From contig CAVZDY010000006.1 in assembly GCA_963774195.1 (NCBI GenBank), positions 1-64,000 of the forward strand: a DNA stretch of 64,000 nt. Reading direction: 5' to 3'. How positions within the stretch are numbered: position 1 is the stretch's first letter; every line of letters starts with the position of its first letter. The position numbers were made by a program, and so were the translations under genes. The stretch is from Roseiarcus sp963774195 (GTDB lineage Bacteria > Pseudomonadota > Alphaproteobacteria > Rhizobiales > Beijerinckiaceae). Positions 44,139 to 53,280 of this stretch are shown here, piece by piece. Below the pieces are notes generated by a model, which searched no databases, was not told the DNA's origin, and saw nothing but the letters and a program-made list of their open reading frames with translations.

Positions 44139-45791
44139 ATGGCGCTCGATCCCGTCGATTACGCGATCATCAGCCAATCCCTGATCGCGGCGGCCCGCGA
44201 AATGGGCGCGAAGCTCATCCGCTCCGCCTATTCCACCGTGCTGCGCGAGGCCCGCGACGGCTCGGCCGCTTTGCTGGACGCGCATGGCAACACCATCGCC
44301 CAGGCCGAGCTGATACCGATGCAGCTTGGCACCATCGGCCATGTTTTCCAACCCTGCGCCAAGCTTTATCCGAACGAGACGCTGGTCCCCGGCGATTTCT
44401 TCGTCATCAACGATCCCTATTCGGGCGGCCAGCACCTTCAGGACGTCTTCTTCTTCCATCCGATCTTCTACAAAGAGAAGGTCATCGGCTTCTCCGCCTC
44501 CGTCGCCCATCATCTCGATGTTTCCGGCGGCGATCCCGGTCTCAATATCGCGGCCCCCGACGTCTACGCTGAAGGGCTGATCATTCCCCCGCTCAAGCTC
44601 AGCATGGAGCGGGACTGGCACGGCGGCGCCTTCGAGCGGCTGCTGCGCGCCAACGTCCGCGTGCCGCATCAGACCATGGGCGATTTCGACGCCCAGATCG
44701 CCGCCAACGCTGTTGGTGCGCAGCGCGTGGCCGAACTGGCGGATCGCTACGGCCCGGACAAGATCACGGAAGTGATGGCGGCGCTGCTCGATTATTCGGA
44801 GGCCCGGATGCGCGCGGCGCTGCGCGAAATTCCCGACGGCGTCTACAGGGGCGAGGACGCCGTCGACGACGACGGCCTTTCAGACGAGGCCCTGCCGGTC
44901 CGCGCCACCGTGACGATCAAGGGCGACAGCGCCGAGATCGACTTCACGGGCACCGCGCCGCAGGTGCGGCGCAATCTGAACGCGCCCTTCGCCGCGACCG
45001 TCTCGGCGGCGCTGTCCTGTCTGAAGGCGGCGCTGACGAGTCCCGACATTCCCTTCAACGCCGGCGCCTTCAGGCCCATCAAAGTGACGGCCCCCAAGGG
45101 CTCGATGCTGAACCCGCATCATCCCGCGCCGGTGCGCGCGCGCATGGAAGTTTGCTCGCGCGCCTGGAACGCCATCATGAAGGCGCTCTCACAGGCCGCG
45201 CCCGACAAGGTCATCTCCTGCGGCTTCGACACCACGACCTCTTTCGTGCTCTCCCATCTGGGCGAGAACGGCTGGTCCGTTTATCTGGAAATCTTCGGCG
45301 GCGGTTTTGGCGCGGCCAACGATACGGACGGCTGCGACGGCGTCGACAATCCGTTGTCAAACTGCTCCAACACGCCCGTCGAGGCGCTCGATCAGGACTT
45401 CTCTTTCTTCCGCGTCGCCGAATATACGATGCGCACCGACAGCTGCGGGCGCGGACGCCAGCGCGGCGGCATGGGTTTCACCCGCAGCTATGAAGTGCTC
45501 AAGGACGGCTCGCGCCTCGCGCTCTACAGCGATCGTTTCAGGCGCTCGGCGGAGGGGCTGTTTGGGGGACGCGAGGGCGCGACGGGCTTCTGTCAGGTCC
45601 GGCGCGGCGATCAGATCATCAAGCTCAAGTCGAAGGACGCGATGGACCTGCGCAAGGGCGACGTCGTGACCATGGCGACGGGCGGCGGCGGCGGTTATGG
45701 CGATCCGGCGGAGCGGCCTGACATCAGAATCGCGCAGGATCTCGAGGATGGCGTCGTTTCGCCCGAGATCGCCCGTGGCTGGCGGGTCTGA
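44139..45791 (+). CDS. hyuB: Hydantoinase/oxoprolinase subunit B (HyuB)
   Basis: A 550-residue hydantoinase B family protein, the partner of HyuA. Landmarks are REMGAKLIRSAYSTVLREARD, then GSAALLDAHGNTIAQ near residue 40, FFVINDPYSGGQHLQDVFFF near 88, GLIIPPLKL near 145, MGDFDAQIAAN near 180, and the closing ATGGGGGYGDPAERP that marks this family. The frame is intact. Its TGA overlaps the ATG of the next gene. Together with HyuA it should cleave a ring amide. Confidence 0.92.
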   Translation: MALDPVDYAIISQSLIAAAREMGAKLIRSAYSTVLREARDGSAALLDAHGNTIAQAELIPMQLGTIGHVFQPCAKLYPNETLVPGDFFVINDPYSGGQHLQDVFFFHPIFYKEKVIGFSASVAHHLDVSGGDPGLNIAAPDVYAEGLIIPPLKLSMERDWHGGAFERLLRANVRVPHQTMGDFDAQIAANAVGAQRVAELADRYGPDKITEVMAALLDYSEARMRAALREIPDGVYRGEDAVDDDGLSDEALPVRATVTIKGDSAEIDFTGTAPQVRRNLNAPFAATVSAALSCLKAALTSPDIPFNAGAFRPIKVTAPKGSMLNPHHPAPVRARMEVCSRAWNAIMKALSQAAPDKVISCGFDTTTSFVLSHLGENGWSVYLEIFGGGFGAANDTDGCDGVDNPLSNCSNTPVEALDQDFSFFRVAEYTMRTDSCGRGRQRGGMGFTRSYEVLKDGSRLALYSDRFRRSAEGLFGGREGATGFCQVRRGDQIIKLKSKDAMDLRKGDVVTMATGGGGGYGDPAERPDIRIAQDLEDGVVSPEIARGWRV

Positions 45792-47083
45792 TGGGGTCCT
45801 CGGCTGAAAGCGTCCGCGACGCGCTCTGGACGGCGACGGCCCGCGAGCCCGCGCCGCAGGCGGATGCTTTCGAGCCGGGGCGTGAGGTCGACATCGCCGT
45901 CGTCGGTGGCGGCTTCACCGGGCTCAGTGCGGCGCTCGCCGCGGCCGAGAGCGGGGCGCAGGTCGCCCTGATGGAGGCGCGCAGGATCGGCTGGGGCGCC
46001 TCGGGCCGTAATGGTGGGCAGGTCCTTCCTGGCCTGAAACTCGACCCTTCCGAGATGCGGGCGGCCTATGGCGAGGAGCGCGGCCGCCTTTTGACCGAGG
46101 CCGTCGGCGCGGCGGCCGACGGCGTGTTCGGACTCATCGAGAAGCACGCCATCGCCTGCGATCCCGTTCGCTCAGGCTGGATTCAGGCGGCGCACGCCCA
46201 GACGGCGCTAGCGCGGGTGCAGCAGCGCGGCCGGGAATGGGCCTCGCTCGGCGCGCCGGTCGAAATGCTGGACAATTCCGCGGTCCGGCGTCTGACGGGC
46301 GCGGGGGGCTATCTCGGCGGCTGGATCGATCGCCGCGCGGGGACCGTCCAGCCCCTCGCCTATGCGCGCGGGCTCGCCCGGGCCGCACAGAGCGGCGGGG
46401 CGAAGCTGCATGAGGGGACGCGGGTCGCGGGGCTCTCGCGCGCTGTTGGCGGGTGGAGGCTCACGACCTCGAAGGGCGATGTTCATGCGCGCCATGTGAT
46501 CGTCGGCCAGGACGGCTATTCGGATGGGCTGATCCCGGGGCTCGCGCGCTCGCTGATCTGCGTGCAGAGCGCGCAGGTCGCGACGGAGCCCCTGCCCGAG
46601 GCTTTGCGTGGACGGATCGTCCCGGAGGGGATTTGCGCCTCGGAGACGCGCCGCCTCGCCTTCTATTTCCGCCAGTCTCCGGACGGACGCCTGCTCTTCG
46701 GCGGACGCGGGGCGATCGGGGACGCGGAGAATCCCGCCTTCTTCTCGGCCCTGACGGCGGCCATGCACCGGACCTTCCCGGAGACCAAGAGTCTCGCCGT
46801 CACCCATCGCTGGTCGGGTCAGGTGGCTTTGACGCTGGACGGCCTCCCTCACATCCACGAGCCAGGCGAGGGGCTTCATGTCGGCCTCGGCTATAACGGG
46901 CGCGGCGTCGCCATGGCGACCCTCATGGGGCGCTGGCTCGTCCGTCGCGCGCTCGAAGGCGCCGAGCCGCCTTTGCCGATCACTGAGCTATCGCCGATCC
47001 TCTGGCACCGTCTGAAAACGCCGGCGATCCATCTTGGCATCGCCTGGGCCTGGTTTCGCGATTCACTGGGGTTTGCGGGATGA
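45791..47083 (+). CDS. FAD-dependent amine/amino-acid oxidase (DAO family)
   Basis: A 430-residue flavoprotein of the DAO family, closest in pattern to gamma-glutamylputrescine oxidase (PuuB)-like enzymes. DIAVVGGGFTGLSAALAAAE near residue 33 is the FAD fold, GWGASGRNGGQV near 70 is the covalent or substrate loop, and GLHVGLGYNGRGVAMATLMG near 360 is the closing FAD motif. It oxidises an amine to an imine and releases ammonia or an amine. In this operon it may act on the N-containing product of the HyuAB ring opening. It overlaps both neighbours (TGATG and ATGA). Confidence 0.88.
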   Translation: MGSSAESVRDALWTATAREPAPQADAFEPGREVDIAVVGGGFTGLSAALAAAESGAQVALMEARRIGWGASGRNGGQVLPGLKLDPSEMRAAYGEERGRLLTEAVGAAADGVFGLIEKHAIACDPVRSGWIQAAHAQTALARVQQRGREWASLGAPVEMLDNSAVRRLTGAGGYLGGWIDRRAGTVQPLAYARGLARAAQSGGAKLHEGTRVAGLSRAVGGWRLTTSKGDVHARHVIVGQDGYSDGLIPGLARSLICVQSAQVATEPLPEALRGRIVPEGICASETRRLAFYFRQSPDGRLLFGGRGAIGDAENPAFFSALTAAMHRTFPETKSLAVTHRWSGQVALTLDGLPHIHEPGEGLHVGLGYNGRGVAMATLMGRWLVRRALEGAEPPLPITELSPILWHRLKTPAIHLGIAWAWFRDSLGFAG

Positions 47084-48204
47084 CTTCGGCGCTTTTCAGC
47101 CCCCTCACTCTGCGCAGCGTTACACTTCCCAATCGCGTCGTCGTTTCGCCGATGCAGCAATATGTGGCTGATGATGACGGCCTCCCGACCGACTTTCACC
47201 TGCAACATTACGGGCGGCTCGGCATCGGCGGCGCAGGGCTTGTCTTCACTGAGGCGCTTGCCGTCACGCCCGAGGGGCGAGTGACCCATCACGATCTCGG
47301 AATCTGGTCGGATGCCCATGTCGCGCCGCTGGAGCCAATCGTCGCGGCGATTTCCGCTCGCGGAGGCGTGCCAGCGACGCAGCTTATCCACGCCGGGCGA
47401 AAGGGCAGCGTCGGCCGTCCATGGGAAGGCTATAACCCTCTCGACGAAGCCTCCGCGTGGCGAACGCTCGCGGCGAGCGCAATCCCCGCCAATCCCGGCT
47501 GGCATGTTCCAACTGAGCTCGACGAGGACGGAATCGCCCGGTTGATCGGGGCCTATGCGGCCGGCGCCCGCCGGATAGCCAAGGCGGGCTTCCGCGTTCT
47601 CGATATTCACGCGGCGCACGGGTATCTGATCCACTCCTTCCTGTCCCCGCTCGCCAACAAGCGCGGCGATCGCTGGGGCGGCAATTTCGAGGGCCGCATC
47701 CGTTTCCTTCTCGCGGTGGCGGTGGCGGTCCGCGCCGCATGGCCGGCGGATCTCCCGCTTTTCGTGCGCCTCTCCTGCGTCGACGATCAGGCCGGCGGCT
47801 GGACGCTCGACGATTCGGTCGCCCTGTCGCGTCGCCTCAGGGACATCGGCGTCGACGTGATCGACTGCTCTTCCGGAGGTCTCGGCGAGCGCACGACGAC
47901 CAAGATGGTGCGCCGGCCCGAGGGCTATCAGGTTCCTTACGCCATGCGCATCCGCGCCGAGGCCGAGATTCCCACCATGGCCGTGGGCCTCATCACGACG
48001 CCGGCTTTCGCCGAGGAGACAATCGCGAAGGGCGCCGCCGATCTCGTCGCCATCGGGCGCGAGGCGCTGATGAATCCGCATTGGCCCTTGCAGGCGGCCC
48101 GCGCCCTCGGCCACGATCTCAATTTCGCCTCCTGGCCCCCGTCCTGGGGCTGGTGGCTGGACAAACGCGCCCGGGCAGCCGCCGCGGAGGCTTCACAATC
48201 ATAA
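47080..48204 (+). CDS. Old yellow enzyme family NADH:flavin oxidoreductase
   Basis: A 374-residue FMN TIM-barrel of the YqjM-like OYE class. VVSPMQQYVADDDGLPTDFH near residue 22 is the FMN and substrate site, with an unusual Q-Q. IHAGRKGSVGRPWEG is near 105, and DIHAAHGYLIHSFLSPLANK near 180 is the conserved barrel segment. GLITTPAFAEETIAKGAADL near 300 precedes the FMN phosphate site VAIGREALMNPHWP. It reduces activated C=C bonds, or demethylates or dehydrogenates amines. It is coupled to the DAO gene by ATGA. Confidence 0.9.
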   Translation: MTSALFSPLTLRSVTLPNRVVVSPMQQYVADDDGLPTDFHLQHYGRLGIGGAGLVFTEALAVTPEGRVTHHDLGIWSDAHVAPLEPIVAAISARGGVPATQLIHAGRKGSVGRPWEGYNPLDEASAWRTLAASAIPANPGWHVPTELDEDGIARLIGAYAAGARRIAKAGFRVLDIHAAHGYLIHSFLSPLANKRGDRWGGNFEGRIRFLLAVAVAVRAAWPADLPLFVRLSCVDDQAGGWTLDDSVALSRRLRDIGVDVIDCSSGGLGERTTTKMVRRPEGYQVPYAMRIRAEAEIPTMAVGLITTPAFAEETIAKGAADLVAIGREALMNPHWPLQAARALGHDLNFASWPPSWGWWLDKRARAAAAEASQS

Positions 48205-48221
48205 AGGGAGAGACGGTCGTG

Positions 48222-49430
48222 ATGATTGAACGCAGGTCAGTTCTCAAGGGTCTCGCGGCGGCGCCCGCCATGCTCGCCGCGCCGGCCTATCTCCGACGCG
48301 CCTCGGCGGAGGACGCGACGCTCGACGTCGCCGCCGTCTATTCCCTCTCCGGCACTTTCGCCAATGTCGGCGCGCTGCTGAACAATGGCAGCCAATGGGC
48401 CTGCGAGAAATACGGCTCGGTGCTCGGCAAAAAGATCAACTACATCCTGCTCGACGATCGCGGCGACGCCGGCGAAGCGGTGCGCAAGGTGCAGGAGGTG
48501 ATGACCCAGCGCGGAATCAAGCACATCATCGGCTGCACCAATTCCGCGATCGGCCTCGCCGTCCAGAAGGAGGTTTTCGCGCGGGGCGGGATCTATGTGC
48601 AGGAATCCGGCGCGGACGAAGTAACCGGCAAGGATTGCAACAGGTCGAACTTCCGCTGGCCCGTCTCCAGCTACAGCGCCGTCAACGCCACCATGCGTCC
48701 GCTGATCGAGAAATTCCCCGACGCCAAGAAATGGTACACGATCACCGGACAATATGTGTTCGGCGACAGCCTGCTGACCAACGTGAGGGAAATCCTCAAG
48801 GAGAAGGGCCTCCAGCACGTCGGCAACAGCTACCACTCGCTGTCTGATCGCGAATATTCCGGCTATATCGCAACCGCGCTCGCAGCAGGGCCCGACGTGC
48901 TCGCCATCTGCAATTTCGGCAATCAGACGCTCGACGTCATCCGCCAGGCCATCAGCTACGGCATGAAGCGCAACACGAAGATCCTGGCGATCTGGTCCAA
49001 CGGCCTCGACCAGTTCCAGGCGCTTGGCCCCGATAATTGCGACGGCGTCTATTTCGGCTGCAACTTCTGGCACGGCGTCGACAGCCCGGGCGGGCGGGCG
49101 CTGGCGGAAGTCGTCAAGGCGAAGACCGGCGACGTGCCCAATTATCTCCAGGCTTGCGGCTATGCGGTGGCGGAAGTTCTGCTGGAGGGCGTCAAGAAGG
49201 CGGGGACCACCGATATTCCCGCCGTCATCACGGCCCTCGAAGGCATGAAATACGAGGGGCCGACGGGAGAGGAATATGTGCGTCCCGAGGATCATCAGGT
49301 CATCAAGGATTATTACCTGATGCTCGGCAAGCCCAAGAGCGCCATGAAGGACAAGAACGATTACGCCGACGTGATCGCCGCCACCAAAGCCTTCTTGGCC
49401 CCAGACAAGACTGGCTGCAAATTCGGCTGA
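48222..49430 (+). CDS. LIV-type ABC transporter substrate-binding protein
   Basis: A 402-residue periplasmic receptor with a Tat-like signal peptide (IERRSVLKGLAAAPAMLAAP, residues 2-21). The mature part begins LDVAAVYSLSGTFANVG. SGADEVTGKDCNRSNFRWPV near 125 and TGQYVFGDSLLTNVREIL near 168 are typical of amide/urea-type LIV receptors. It starts 17 bp after the OYE gene; a GTG directly before the ATG is an alternative start. A hairpin follows before livH, which could raise receptor expression relative to the permeases. Confidence 0.9.
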   Translation: MIERRSVLKGLAAAPAMLAAPAYLRRASAEDATLDVAAVYSLSGTFANVGALLNNGSQWACEKYGSVLGKKINYILLDDRGDAGEAVRKVQEVMTQRGIKHIIGCTNSAIGLAVQKEVFARGGIYVQESGADEVTGKDCNRSNFRWPVSSYSAVNATMRPLIEKFPDAKKWYTITGQYVFGDSLLTNVREILKEKGLQHVGNSYHSLSDREYSGYIATALAAGPDVLAICNFGNQTLDVIRQAISYGMKRNTKILAIWSNGLDQFQALGPDNCDGVYFGCNFWHGVDSPGGRALAEVVKAKTGDVPNYLQACGYAVAEVLLEGVKKAGTTDIPAVITALEGMKYEGPTGEEYVRPEDHQVIKDYYLMLGKPKSAMKDKNDYADVIAATKAFLAPDKTGCKFG

Positions 49431-49440
49431 AGCCCAAAGT

Positions 49441-49466
49441 TTTTTCGCGCGCCTTTTTGCGAAAAA
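49441..49466. promoter_or_regulatory. Intra-operon hairpin after the receptor gene
   Basis: TTTTTCGC and GCGAAAAA are perfect 8-bp inverted arms with a 10-base loop, 10 bp after the receptor stop. Such structures commonly protect the 3' end of receptor mRNA in ABC operons or terminate part of the transcripts. The U-run is in the 5' arm, so it is not a classical terminator on this strand. Confidence 0.5.
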
Positions 49467-49509
49467 CCGTCATCCACTTTTTCGCGGGCAGCGCTTTAGA
49501 GTCCATCCC

Positions 49510-50373
49510 ATGTCGATGCAGCTTCTCCTCTTCCAGGTCATGAACGGCCTCGGCATCGGGATGATCTATTTCCTGCTCTCGGTCGGCCTGACGCTGATCT
49601 TCGGGCTGATGCGGTTCGTGAACTTCGCGCACGGAGCATTCTATCTAACCGCCGCCTACCTCGCCTATGCGATCACGGCCTGGACGGGCAGCTTCTGGCT
49701 CGCGCTCGTCGCCTCGCCGCTCATCGTCGCAGTTCTGGCGGTGGTCGTCGAGCGCGTTTTGCTGCGCCATACTTACAACATGCCGCATGAGGCGCAGATC
49801 CTCATCACCTTCGCCATCGCGCTCTTCATCCAGGAGATGATCATCGTCGCCTTCGGCCCGCTCGGCCAGAACGTGCCGACGCCGGACGTGCTGTCGGGGA
49901 TCGTGTTCCTGGGGCCTTATGTCTATCCGGCCTACCGGCTGTTCGTCGTCGCCATCGCCGTGCTCGTCGCGATCGCGCTCTGGTTCGTAGTGGAGAAAAC
50001 CAAGCTTGGCTCCATGCTCCGCGCGGGCTCGGAGAGCGCGGAGATGGTGCGCCTGCTCGGCATCAACGTCGATCGCGTCTTCATGGTCACTTTCGCGCTC
50101 GGCGGCGCCCTGGCGGGCCTGGGCGGCGTGCTGGCCGCCCCGATCAGGGGCGTCGAGCCGTTCATGAGCGCGGAGGCGCTGGGCATCGCCTTCGTGGTGG
50201 TCGTGGTGGGCGGCCTTGGCACGCTCGGGGGCGCGCTGGTCGGCGGGCTGCTGATCGGCCTCGTGCAATCCATCATGAGCACGCTCTGGCCCGAGGGCGC
50301 GCAGATCATGATCTACGCCGCGATGGCGATCGTCATTCTCGCGCGGCCCGCTGGCCTCCTGGGGCGGGTCTGA
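49510..50373 (+). CDS. livH: LIV-type ABC transporter permease LivH
   Basis: A 287-residue permease with about eight membrane segments: GIGMIYFLLSVGLTLIFGLM, RFVNFAHGAFYLTAAYLAYA near residue 36, GSMLRAGSESAEMVRLLGIN near 168, and FVVVVVGGLGTLGGALVGG near 228. It is intact, one base before livM. With LivM, LivG, LivF and the receptor it makes a complete importer for the hyu operon substrate. Confidence 0.93.
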   Translation: MSMQLLLFQVMNGLGIGMIYFLLSVGLTLIFGLMRFVNFAHGAFYLTAAYLAYAITAWTGSFWLALVASPLIVAVLAVVVERVLLRHTYNMPHEAQILITFAIALFIQEMIIVAFGPLGQNVPTPDVLSGIVFLGPYVYPAYRLFVVAIAVLVAIALWFVVEKTKLGSMLRAGSESAEMVRLLGINVDRVFMVTFALGGALAGLGGVLAAPIRGVEPFMSAEALGIAFVVVVVGGLGTLGGALVGGLLIGLVQSIMSTLWPEGAQIMIYAAMAIVILARPAGLLGRV

Positions 50374-50374
50374 T

Positions 50375-51322
50375 ATGGCCGGCCGCTTCCCAAACCTCGC
50401 CACTGCGATTGTAGCCGTCGCGCTGGTCGTCCTGCCGATCGTGGTTCCAACGACCCTGGCGAGCCAGGCCGCGATCTTCGCGACCGGCACGTTGTCGGTG
50501 ACTTTCCTGCTCGGCTCCTCCGGCCTGCTCTCCTTCGGCCAGGGGCTCTATCTCGGCCTAGGCGCCTATGTCGCGGGCGTCCTGTTGCGCGATGTCGGCC
50601 TCGGCCTGGCGCCAACCCTCATCCTCTCGATCCTGTCCGGCGCCGTTCTGGCGGCGGTCCTCGGCGCGCTGATGGTGCGCCGGCGCGGCGTCTATTTCAT
50701 TATGCTGACCTTGGCGTTTGCTCAGATGGGGCATTTCGCGATGCTGTCGATGAAGTCGATCACCGGCGGCGAGAACGGCATGACCGGAATTCCAAGTAGG
50801 CTGAGCTTCGCCGGCCTGCCGCTGATTTCGCCGCTGTCGTTCTATCTGCTGACTGCCGGCGCTTTCCTCGTTGTCTTTCTCATCGTCCAGCGCATCAACG
50901 CTTCCCCCTTCGGCGGCGTGCTGGCGGCGATCCGCGAGAACGAGAACCGCTCCGAGGCAATGGGCTACGACGTCAGGCGCTTCAAAGTGGCGGCGGTGGC
51001 GATCGCGGGCGGCATCGCGGCTCTCGCGGGCGCGCTGCACACCGCCGTGCTTGGCTTCGTGCCGCCGACCGACGTCGATCTCGAAATGAGCCAGCGCATC
51101 CTGGTGATGGCGATCATCGGCGGCGTCGGATCGCCCGGCGGCGCTCTCGTCGGCTCGGTCTTCTACACGCTCGTCTCGGAGGGACTGTCGGAACTCTGGG
51201 CGCGCTGGATGGCGCTGATCTCCCTCCTGCTGGTCGCGATCGTCCTCTATCTGCCCGGAGGGCTGTGGAGCATCGGCGAGCGGTTCTCGACGAAGTTCGG
51301 GAGAGGGCGGGCTGATGACTGA
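50375..51322 (+). CDS. livM: LIV-type ABC transporter permease LivM
   Basis: A 315-residue permease. LLGSSGLLSFGQGLYLGLGA near residue 45, RRRGVYFIMLTLAFAQMGHF near 103, ITGGENGMTG near 128, AIRENENRSEAMGYDVRRFK near 187, and the IIGGVGSPGGALVG loop near 247 are all LivM signatures. The stop lies inside the next gene; livG starts 8 bp before the livM end. Confidence 0.93.
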   Translation: MAGRFPNLATAIVAVALVVLPIVVPTTLASQAAIFATGTLSVTFLLGSSGLLSFGQGLYLGLGAYVAGVLLRDVGLGLAPTLILSILSGAVLAAVLGALMVRRRGVYFIMLTLAFAQMGHFAMLSMKSITGGENGMTGIPSRLSFAGLPLISPLSFYLLTAGAFLVVFLIVQRINASPFGGVLAAIRENENRSEAMGYDVRRFKVAAVAIAGGIAALAGALHTAVLGFVPPTDVDLEMSQRILVMAIIGGVGSPGGALVGSVFYTLVSEGLSELWARWMALISLLLVAIVLYLPGGLWSIGERFSTKFGRGRADD

Positions 51323-52067
51323 GCCGCTTCTGAAAGTCGAGGAGATCGGCGTTCGCTTCGGCGATTTCCAGGCGCTCGGCGGCGTGTCGCTCGCCGTGCA
51401 AGCCAACACGATCCATGCGCTCATCGGCCCCAATGGCGCGGGCAAGACGACCTTCTTCAACGCGGTTTCCGGCGTGCGGCCGCCCAATTCCGGCCGGATC
51501 GTCTTTGACGGCCATGTCGTGACCAGGACGTCCGCTCACGCCCGCCTCCATTACGGCATGGCCCGCTCATTCCAGGTGACGAACATCTATCCGAACCTAA
51601 CTGTCTTCGAGAACGTGCGCCTCGCCGTGCAGGCCCGGCACCGAGCCGAGCCTTGGGTTTTCTGGCGGTCGGCGGAGGCGCGCCGCGACATAGCGGAGGA
51701 AGCCGACGCCATCCTCGATCAGGTCGCCATCCGCGACCGCGCGGGAAAGCGCGCCGGCGATCTTTCCCACGGGGCGCAGAGATCGCTGGAGATTGGCATG
51801 GCGCTGGGCGGCGCCCCCAAGATGATCTGCCTCGACGAGCCCCTGGCCGGCATGGGCATCGACGACATCCATCGCGCCAAGGAACTGATCCTTGGCTTGA
51901 AAAGCCGGATGGCCGTGCTGCTCATCGAGCACAACATGTCGGTGGTGCTGTCGATCTCCGATCGCGTCACAGTGATGGCTCAGGGCAAGAAGATCGCCGA
52001 GGATTCGCCGGATCGCATTCGCAGCGACCCCGCCGTGCGCAGCGCCTATCTCGGGAGTCAGGCATGA
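51315..52067 (+). CDS. livG: LIV-type ABC transporter ATPase LivG
   Basis: A 250-residue ATPase with Walker A GPNGAGKTT near residue 38 and the Q-loop ARSFQVTNIYPNLTVFENV near 85. The signature motif is the variant LSHGAQRSLEIGMAL, and Walker B is MICLDEPLAGM near 170. The switch His is in LLIEHNMSVV. It ends with the typical RSAYLGSQA. It is intact, and its stop overlaps the start of livF (ATGA). Confidence 0.94.
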   Translation: MTEPLLKVEEIGVRFGDFQALGGVSLAVQANTIHALIGPNGAGKTTFFNAVSGVRPPNSGRIVFDGHVVTRTSAHARLHYGMARSFQVTNIYPNLTVFENVRLAVQARHRAEPWVFWRSAEARRDIAEEADAILDQVAIRDRAGKRAGDLSHGAQRSLEIGMALGGAPKMICLDEPLAGMGIDDIHRAKELILGLKSRMAVLLIEHNMSVVLSISDRVTVMAQGKKIAEDSPDRIRSDPAVRSAYLGSQA

Positions 52068-52771
52068 GCGCTCTCCTCGAAGCTCGCGGCCTGCAAGGCT
52101 GGTATGGCAAGAGCCATATCCTTCAGGGTGTCGACATGACGATCCACGACGGCGAGCTTGTCGCTCTGCTCGGCCGCAACGGCGCCGGCAAGACCACGAC
52201 CATGCGCGCTCTGGTGGGCCTGCTGCCGCGCATCGAAGGACAGATCCTGTTCGCCGGCGAAACTATTCTCGGCGTTCAGACGCATGAGATCGCCCAGCGC
52301 GGCCTGTCGCTTGTGCCCGAGCATCGCGGAATCTTCGCGTCGCTGACGGTGGAGGAAAACCTCAATCTCGCAGCCCAAAAGAGGGCGAAATGGAATGTTG
52401 CCGATATTTATACGATGTTCCCTTCGCTCGGGGCACGGCGACGCACGCCCGGAGGCAAACTCTCGGGCGGCGAGCAGCAGATGCTCGCCATCGGCCGGGC
52501 GCTGGTGACGGGGCCGCGTCTTCTGCTGCTCGATGAACCGACCGAGGGGCTTGCACCCGTCATCGTCGACCGGCTGGTGGACCTGATCGGCGAACTGAAA
52601 AAGGCGGGGCTCGCCATTCTGCTGGTCGAGCAGAGTTTCAACGTCTGCATGGCCGTCGCCGACCGCTGCCAGATCATCGACGGCGGCCGCATCGTCTGGG
52701 AAGGCGACAGCGCCGCTTTGGCCGCCGCCTCCGACGTGCGAGACCGCCATCTTACGCTCGAACACGCCTAA
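52064..52771 (+). CDS. livF: LIV-type ABC transporter ATPase LivF
   Basis: A 235-residue ATPase: Walker A GRNGAGKTTT near residue 38, the LVPEHRGIFASLTVEENL region near 86, signature LSGGEQQMLAIGRAL near 132, and Walker B LLLLDEPTEGLAP near 152, ending with the switch LLVEQSFNV. It is intact and the last gene of the hyu operon. Downstream, a GC-rich imperfect hairpin around 52773-52800 might serve as a terminator, but there is no U-run. Confidence 0.94.
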   Translation: MSALLEARGLQGWYGKSHILQGVDMTIHDGELVALLGRNGAGKTTTMRALVGLLPRIEGQILFAGETILGVQTHEIAQRGLSLVPEHRGIFASLTVEENLNLAAQKRAKWNVADIYTMFPSLGARRRTPGGKLSGGEQQMLAIGRALVTGPRLLLLDEPTEGLAPVIVDRLVDLIGELKKAGLAILLVEQSFNVCMAVADRCQIIDGGRIVWEGDSAALAAASDVRDRHLTLEHA

Positions 52772-53280
52772 CGGGCCGCGTCAATTTCCGCCGCGGACTG
52801 GCGCTATGTCCGTGACAGGATGTCCGCCGTTTTGTGGCGTCATGCGGAATCATGCGCACGCTCTCATCTATTTCGACGCGGTCCGCCGGGTCGGCTCGAT
52901 CCGGCTCAAGTCGGCAGAGAGGCGAACCAACCTTCTTTCCATCTGGATTCTCGGGCTGTTGTCTGCCGAGATCCAATCGTACAACTCATGGTCCTCATCG
53001 AACATGAAGTCGATATCCGCCTTGGCTTCGGGCAAGTCTCCCCGCTTCGCCGCGGATTTGCGTGACGGGGACGGCGCGCCGGCCGTTGCGCCGACCGCCG
53101 ACAACGGCGAGCCTAAGCTCTGCCCCCACCCGATTGGGTTGGCGATCCTTCCCGGGACCGTCATGTTCGCGCCCGAGCCGAAGACGACCCAATCGCAGAA
53201 TTCCATCGTAAGGGAGCCCGTTGACGTATTCCTGATAGGCGTCACCACGTCCGCCCTTCCTATGATGTCGCCGCCCACGC
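52772..53280. other. Gene-free region, possible decayed regulator
   Basis: No intact gene is recognised in these 509 bases. On the plus strand a frame from 52842 reads MRNHAHALIYFDAVRRVGSI, which resembles the first helices of LysR proteins (YFDAV-x-x-x-GSI). The following residues (AERRTNLLS, ILGLLSAEI) are only loosely like the LysR recognition helix, so this could be a badly decayed copy. A 138-residue minus-strand frame (52868-53284) matches nothing I know. Confidence 0.3.

Noticed and set aside
42975..44669. A 564-codon minus-strand frame opposite hyuA and hyuB
   Set aside because: It mirrors two well-conserved genes. Its amino acid composition is that of an antisense shadow.
52842..52960. 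Possible LysR N-terminus
   Set aside because: YFDAV and GSI spacing are suggestive, but the recognition helix is not readable. Kept only as a note in the gene-free region.
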